9,751 nucleotides of DNA from assembly GCA_003641425.1 (NCBI GenBank), contig QNAH01000074.1, positions 1-9,751 of the forward strand, given 5' to 3'. The stretch is from Candidatus Zixiibacteriota bacterium (GTDB lineage: Bacteria > Zixibacteria > MSB-5A5 > GN15 > PGXB01). Each line of letters opens with the position of its first letter. Position 1 is the first letter of the stretch. The position numbers and the translations under genes were made by a program. The notes beneath the pieces are model-generated. The model was not told the DNA's origin and searched no databases. It was given only the letters and a program-made list of their open reading frames with translations. Of this stretch, positions 6,112 through 9,751 are shown piece after piece.

Positions 6112-8751
6112 TTACTTCAGCATTACCATCTTCTCGGTGGCCGAGAACGAACCAGCCTGAGCGCGATAGAAGTAGACACCTGAACCGTGTCTGCTGCCAT
6201 CAAACTCGACCTTCACAATACCAGCTTCGCTATATCCGCTGTAATCGGCAACTTTCTGGCCAAGGACGTTATAAACGTCGATTGTCCAGTCGGAAGCGAT
6301 CGGCAGGGACATCTGCAGAGTGGTTGAGGGGTTGAACGGGTTCGGATAGTTGGCCAGACCAAAGGTCGCCGGCAGGATAACCGTCTTATAGAGGTTACCA
6401 CTGTAATCGGCGGCTTCAACCGAGATCAGGTTGCCATCGGTGTTCAGGACTGAACCCGAAGCGGTCATACCTTCGGCAAAACTGTAAACCAGAGCAACGG
6501 TGGTGCCGTTGACTGTTCCGGTCTTCAGTTCCATGCCGCTGGCGCCTTCACCGAGAGTAACGGCAACATTACCTTCGAAGACAAAGCGGGCGGCGCCTAC
6601 TTCGTTATCGAGGATAACTTCCTGGCCGTTAGCTATGGCGTTAACCGTGATATTCGGTCTTTCCTTCGGAATCGGAAGGGCATCACCAACAATGACACGA
6701 ATGAGATAAACAAGGTCTGCAACCGTCAAAGCGATACCGTCGCCGTTGACCTCGGTAGCGGCCTTCTGACCTTCAGGATTGATCGTGAAGGCGTTTATGC
6801 CATAAATGAAGTAGTTGGTGAACACAACCGCGTCAGCGATTTCGTAGCCGACACCGTTCAGGTTGACGTCGCCCTTATCATCGATCTCTTCGATCGAGAT
6901 AATGTCGATACCACCGCCGTAGAACCACGCGAATGGAATCGGAAGCGGCTTATCGGGATCATCCCAGAACGGACCGAAGCATTTGGATTCCACACCAAAG
7001 AAGGTCGGGAACTCCGGGTCTGTCGCGGTAACGTTGGTGTACAGATCTTCACCCTGATACCAGAAGACACTGTCGGCCAGAGCAGTCGAGATATCAAACG
7101 GATCGGCTGATCTGTAATTGAAAGCGATCGCGTTGTCGCCGCAATCCATCCAGTAGAAGTTGACCGGGGCATACATGCCGTTGGCATTGTAATCCGAAGA
7201 GACCAGGAAGTCCAGAGTGAACAGGACCATACCGGCCGGGACAACACCAATAGCGGGATGATGCGGGCCATCATTGTATTCAGCCATACCGACTACACGA
7301 AGCAAACCACTGGGACAGCCATTGCCGCAGTTGCCGTTGTAGTTATAACGGTAGGTGAAGTACTCCCACTGGTAAGCGCCTTCCATGTCAAACAGTTCGC
7401 CGCCAATAGCGGCGACAAAGGTCAACAGGGACTGGTCGTAGCCGATCAGGAAGTCGAAACCAAGCATGATTTCGGAACCTTCATCAACAAAAACCGGCAG
7501 ATAAGAGTGGTGACCCTGATACTCGCCATGCAGTTTGTCGATGACGATCTTGAACGGAACTTCACTGATAACATTGACAATAAATTCGCAGGCATCAGTC
7601 TGTCCATTGCAGTCTGTCACGGTAACTGTGCCGGTAAAGACTATATCGGCATCAGCCAGATCCGGCTCAACTGTGAAGAGACCGGTGTTGGCATCGATAG
7701 CATAAGCACCGGCAAATCCCGGAATATCAACCGAGAAAGTAAGGACATCACCAGCGTTCGGATCGGTAGCCGTGAACTGAAGAGTCTTGGAAGCATCGCC
7801 AACACCAACAGTCAGAGTGGTATTGCAGTCACCGCCGATAACCGGAGGCTGATCGGTAACAGTGATTGTGAAATCACAGGTGCTGTAATCATCGATATGC
7901 TCGGTGTCAAAAACACCAACCTGAACGGAATGAGAACCGACATCGGTGCACTCAGCGTCAAATTCCCAGGTCGTGCCATTGAAGGCACCGGGACCGGAAA
8001 GAACCGCATAAGTGTACGGAGTATCGCCTTCCGTTTCAGTCGCCTCGAAGTCATAGCTGAAAGGCACGTCAAACGAGCTTTCCAGATCACTTGTCGGGCA
8101 GTTGGTGAAATAAGCATTCTCGTTCGGCTGCTTCTTGATTGTGAAGCAATAAGGGCCGCCAAATGAAGGCGACGGATCCTCAAACAGCCAGTCATACTGA
8201 TCTGGAGCTGGCTGAGTATCCGGAATGTGACAACTGTCAACACAGATTACGGCTTCACTGACCAGGTCTGTGAATGCCGGGGCGCCAAAATGGAATTCAA
8301 GCACCGGACCCATGGGGCTGCCGGCCGGGAAACCGGGATTACCGGAACCGGTCCAGTTCACGGTATCGGCATCGACGCCATCCCAGGACGTGGCAACAGG
8401 ATTATACATATCTATTGCACGGGTCCAGAAGGCCCACCAGTAACCCCAATTAATGGGGTCGAAGGCCCATGCGCCAACGGCCAGATAGCCGTCACCGTCT
8501 GCGGTTGAATTCAAGGTCCAGGCAGTAGCATCACCCGTCATGTAGAACGCCAGCGGCATACTAATACCGGTACGATCTGCATCCGGGATGTCCGCGCTAA
8601 CAGTAATAACGAAATCGTTTCCAGCTTTAATGTAGTCATTTACACCATCAGTCCAGGTGTTGTCTACACTAACCTGAAAAGTCATCGCGTTTGCCAGCCC
8701 AAAAGAAAGAAGAATAGAAGCGAATACGAATGCAAACAAAACGCGTTTCAT
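6112..8751 (-). CDS. Major exported surface protein candidate: Ig-like, cohesin-like, 13-residue-loop dockerin-like and sorting domains
   Basis: 879 residues. Signal peptide 1-22 (MKRVLFAFVF start, cleavage after ANA). An N-terminal Trp/Tyr-rich beta domain covers 23-205 (GYWWAFW near 103-109). Ig/cadherin-like domains lie at about 211-300 and 302-397. A cohesin-like domain spans about 398-560: GFDFLIGYDQSLLTF, then EYFTYRYN (463-470), a Cys-bearing NGNCGNGC turn and GLLRVVGMAE. The dockerin-like pair is at 627-692 with loops D628-D640 and E667-D679 (both 13 residues) and TNYFIYG between them. A beta-rich domain at 693-790 precedes the sorting domain at 796-879 (NYPNPFNPSTT, YNVLGQKV, terminal KMVMLK). 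I count 13 cysteines, far more than in its neighbours, so disulfides are likely. The start is fixed by AGGAG 6 bases upstream. It is paralogous to the 666-residue protein. High expression is inferred from codon choice. Confidence 0.93.
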   Translation of the reverse strand: MKRVLFAFVFASILLSFGLANAMTFQVSVDNTWTDGVNDYIKAGNDFVITVSADIPDADRTGISMPLAFYMTGDATAWTLNSTADGDGYLAVGAWAFDPINWGYWWAFWTRAIDMYNPVATSWDGVDADTVNWTGSGNPGFPAGSPMGPVLEFHFGAPAFTDLVSEAVICVDSCHIPDTQPAPDQYDWLFEDPSPSFGGPYCFTIKKQPNENAYFTNCPTSDLESSFDVPFSYDFEATETEGDTPYTYAVLSGPGAFNGTTWEFDAECTDVGSHSVQVGVFDTEHIDDYSTCDFTITVTDQPPVIGGDCNTTLTVGVGDASKTLQFTATDPNAGDVLTFSVDIPGFAGAYAIDANTGLFTVEPDLADADIVFTGTVTVTDCNGQTDACEFIVNVISEVPFKIVIDKLHGEYQGHHSYLPVFVDEGSEIMLGFDFLIGYDQSLLTFVAAIGGELFDMEGAYQWEYFTYRYNYNGNCGNGCPSGLLRVVGMAEYNDGPHHPAIGVVPAGMVLFTLDFLVSSDYNANGMYAPVNFYWMDCGDNAIAFNYRSADPFDISTALADSVFWYQGEDLYTNVTATDPEFPTFFGVESKCFGPFWDDPDKPLPIPFAWFYGGGIDIISIEEIDDKGDVNLNGVGYEIADAVVFTNYFIYGINAFTINPEGQKAATEVNGDGIALTVADLVYLIRVIVGDALPIPKERPNITVNAIANGQEVILDNEVGAARFVFEGNVAVTLGEGASGMELKTGTVNGTTVALVYSFAEGMTASGSVLNTDGNLISVEAADYSGNLYKTVILPATFGLANYPNPFNPSTTLQMSLPIASDWTIDVYNVLGQKVADYSGYSEAGIVKVEFDGSRHGSGVYFYRAQAGSFSATEKMVMLK

Positions 8752-8757
8752 CTTTTA

Positions 8758-8762
8758 CTCCT
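8758..8762 (-). promoter_or_regulatory. Ribosome binding site of the 879-residue protein
   Basis: AGGAG on the minus strand with a 6-base A-rich spacer to the ATG at 8751. It is a strong, well-spaced site in an unstructured A-rich context, which decides the start and fits efficient translation. Confidence 0.8.
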
Positions 8763-8793
8763 GTTTTGTTTCGTTAACATAATCAATATTCTC

Positions 8794-8813
8794 ATTGATT
8801 CTTTCGAATCAAT
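8794..8813 (-). promoter_or_regulatory. 8-bp inverted repeat with GAAA loop
   Basis: On the minus strand, ATTGATTC and GAATCAAT pair perfectly around GAAA, a GNRA-type tetraloop, about 43 bases before the start codon. In RNA it would be a stable small hairpin; in DNA it could equally be a dyad operator. A further ATTGATT half-site lies closer to the gene, near 8779-8787. Confidence 0.55.
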
Positions 8814-8830
8814 TTCCCCCTCGGAAACCC

Positions 8831-8887
8831 GATTCCTTTTATTGTTTTCTCCAGCGAGAGCCACCAAGCCTTGAAAACCCCGGAATC
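8831..8887 (-). ncRNA. Possible nested stem structure in the 5' leader
   Basis: On the minus strand GATTCC (8887-8882) pairs with GGAATC (8836-8831). Inside it GTTTTC (8878-8873) pairs with GAAAAC (8849-8844). The internal loop is GGG against a 7-base A-rich side, and the apical loop is 23 bases. It could be a cis-regulatory RNA element, but it matches no riboswitch class I recognise and two 6-bp stems can arise by chance. Confidence 0.3.
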
Positions 8888-8959
8888 AGATAGAAGAATT
8901 AGAAATATAAATTCTCTTCCTTCTGAGCGCGTGTCCAAAGAATTACCTCTCTAAAGTTT

Positions 8960-8971
8960 CACCTCCTTTCT
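8960..8971 (-). promoter_or_regulatory. Orphan extended Shine-Dalgarno sequence
   Basis: The minus strand reads AGAAAGGAGGTG, a full complement to the usual 3' end of 16S rRNA. No start codon follows at normal spacing: the only candidate is a GTG inside the motif, and it meets a TAG two codons later. The next annotated start, at 8751, is about 210 bases away. Confidence 0.6.
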
Positions 8972-9051
8972 TTTCTTAATCAATCATCATTCATCATTTT
9001 ATTTTCATATTATCAGCTTACAATTAAAGCCGCGTAATTTTCATGTTAGCG

Positions 9052-9751
9052 TCAGCATACCGGCGCCGGACCGCCTTTGTACAGGTAACTTATAAGGTAA
9101 GAACCATCCAGAATATTCAGGTTCCCGTCTCCATTGCAATCGGCCATTCCCGGCAATTCCGGAGCCGGGCCGCCCTTATATAAAAAATTGATCAAATAGA
9201 CGACATCGAGGATGTTGATACTTCCGCCATTGTCGATATCCCCGCACAAGCCGCCCGCCAGGACGGTCAGTGTCCCGTTACTTATCGACACATAATCGGT
9301 GTCAAGACGCCCGTTCAGGATAGTATCACAACACCAGAACGAATCATCAGGGCTGACCTGTTCATCGGTATCGTTCCAGAAATAACAGGTATCGAAAGTG
9401 GCATTCCAGACATCACAATGGAACCATGATGTATCAAAAAAGGTGTCGGTTATAACACCGATGGCGTTGCCGCCCTCGTCGGAAAAACTGAAATTGTCCA
9501 GGTTTGTCGCCTGTATAATAATATTTACCGTCCGATCTTCCTGTTCGTCCGGTATCTCATAAATATCCGCTAAAATTTTTATAAGAGGTTTCGTGCTGGC
9601 CTGGGGATAACCGATACCGGCCGTAGTCGGCGGCGCAATATCGTTTGCGTAAGCGGCTATCTTCAAATCATGCCCGGTTTCATTACCGGCACGGGACCGC
9701 ACAAATTCCCAACCCGAAGTGAGCGTCCCGGTAGTATCATGAGTACCGACA
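9052..9751 (-). CDS. C-terminal part of a secreted dockerin-bearing protein (start beyond window)
   Basis: 232 residues are visible, in frame to the window edge with no stop, ending TGC TGA at 9052. A GTG at 9702 is in frame but the frame stays open before it, so the true start is probably outside. The visible N-terminal part (about 1-165) is a beta-rich region with TSGWEFVRSRAGNETGHDLK and a cluster of Cys and Trp residues near 110-142; its style resembles FCB-group cohesin-like or surface domains. Residues 169-232 are a canonical dockerin pair: loops DIDNGGSINILD and DCNGDGNLNILD, each 12 residues, each followed by an INFLYKGGPAP-like helix end. The protein stops at the second GGPAPVC with no NYPNPFNP sorting domain, unlike its neighbours. 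It may therefore be released or docked onto a partner. No catalytic motif is visible. Confidence 0.88.
   Translation of the reverse strand, partial: VGTHDTTGTLTSGWEFVRSRAGNETGHDLKIAAYANDIAPPTTAGIGYPQASTKPLIKILADIYEIPDEQEDRTVNIIIQATNLDNFSFSDEGGNAIGVITDTFFDTSWFHCDVWNATFDTCYFWNDTDEQVSPDDSFWCCDTILNGRLDTDYVSISNGTLTVLAGGLCGDIDNGGSINILDVVYLINFLYKGGPAPELPGMADCNGDGNLNILDGSYLISYLYKGGPAPVC

Larger units (their letters stand above)
8752..9051 (-). promoter_or_regulatory. 300-base leader/promoter region of the 879-residue gene
   Basis: This region lies between the dockerin gene ending at 9052 and the ATG at 8751. It contains the structured segments listed separately and an AT-rich stretch with GATGA-type direct repeats (about 8977-8998). 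No intrinsic terminator for the upstream gene is evident. Candidate -10 strings exist (GATAAT near 9010, TATATT near 8905) but neither has a convincing -35, so I do not place the promoter. Confidence 0.5.

Noticed and set aside
5887..6183. 98-residue plus-strand open frame
   Set aside because: It crosses both 3' hairpins and enters the coding end of the 879-residue gene antisense; no ribosome binding site is seen.
7258..8166. 302-residue open frame on the plus strand
   Set aside because: It lies fully antisense to the 879-residue gene, has no domain, signal peptide or good ribosome binding site, and is explained by that gene's biased codon use.
8792..8938. 48-codon minus-strand frame from a TTG in the leader, with a GAGAGG string 9 bases upstream
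   Set aside because: The start is rare, the sequence shows no recognisable feature, and it overlaps both leader hairpins; a leader peptide cannot be excluded but is not supported.

Overview
All supported genes lie on the minus strand, so the region reads from high to low coordinates. It encodes only exported, modular cell-surface or secreted proteins: signal peptides, Ig/cadherin-like beta-sandwiches, cohesin-like domains, dockerin-like calcium-loop pairs, and C-terminal sorting domains with the NYPNPFNP signature. That signature, with C-termini ending in a KMLLLK-like tail, is typical of type IX-secretion-like sorting domains in the FCB superphylum. The dockerin styles (NYFIYG-containing, and YLYKGGPAP) resemble those I associate with candidate division Zixibacteria and relatives. 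This placement rests on protein style, not on a marker gene. No metabolic gene, RNA gene, mobile element or CRISPR array is visible.

Layout in transcription order. (1) 9751-9052: the C-terminal part of a secreted protein ending in a canonical dockerin pair, with no sorting domain; its start is beyond the window. (2) 9051-8752: a 300-base leader with a perfect but unused Shine-Dalgarno sequence, a possible nested stem structure and a GAAA-loop hairpin. (3) 8751-6112: an 879-residue surface protein with strong C-ending Asn codon preference, possibly highly expressed. Its 3' side carries a 10-bp hairpin and, about 180 bases downstream of the stop, a U-tract terminator. (4) 5593-3593, 3581-834 and 816-1: three genes spaced 11 and 17 bases apart, almost certainly one operon. 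They encode a 666-residue paralogue of the 879-residue protein, a 915-residue multi-cohesin-like protein, and the start of a protein built from nearly identical 94-residue Ig-like repeats, cut by the window edge.

Working together (inference): cohesin-like and dockerin-like modules occur side by side in one cluster. Three proteins have sorting domains that could fix them to the surface, while one dockerin protein has none. This would suit a non-cellulosomal surface assembly or adhesin coat. Nothing in the window shows an enzymatic activity or a substrate.
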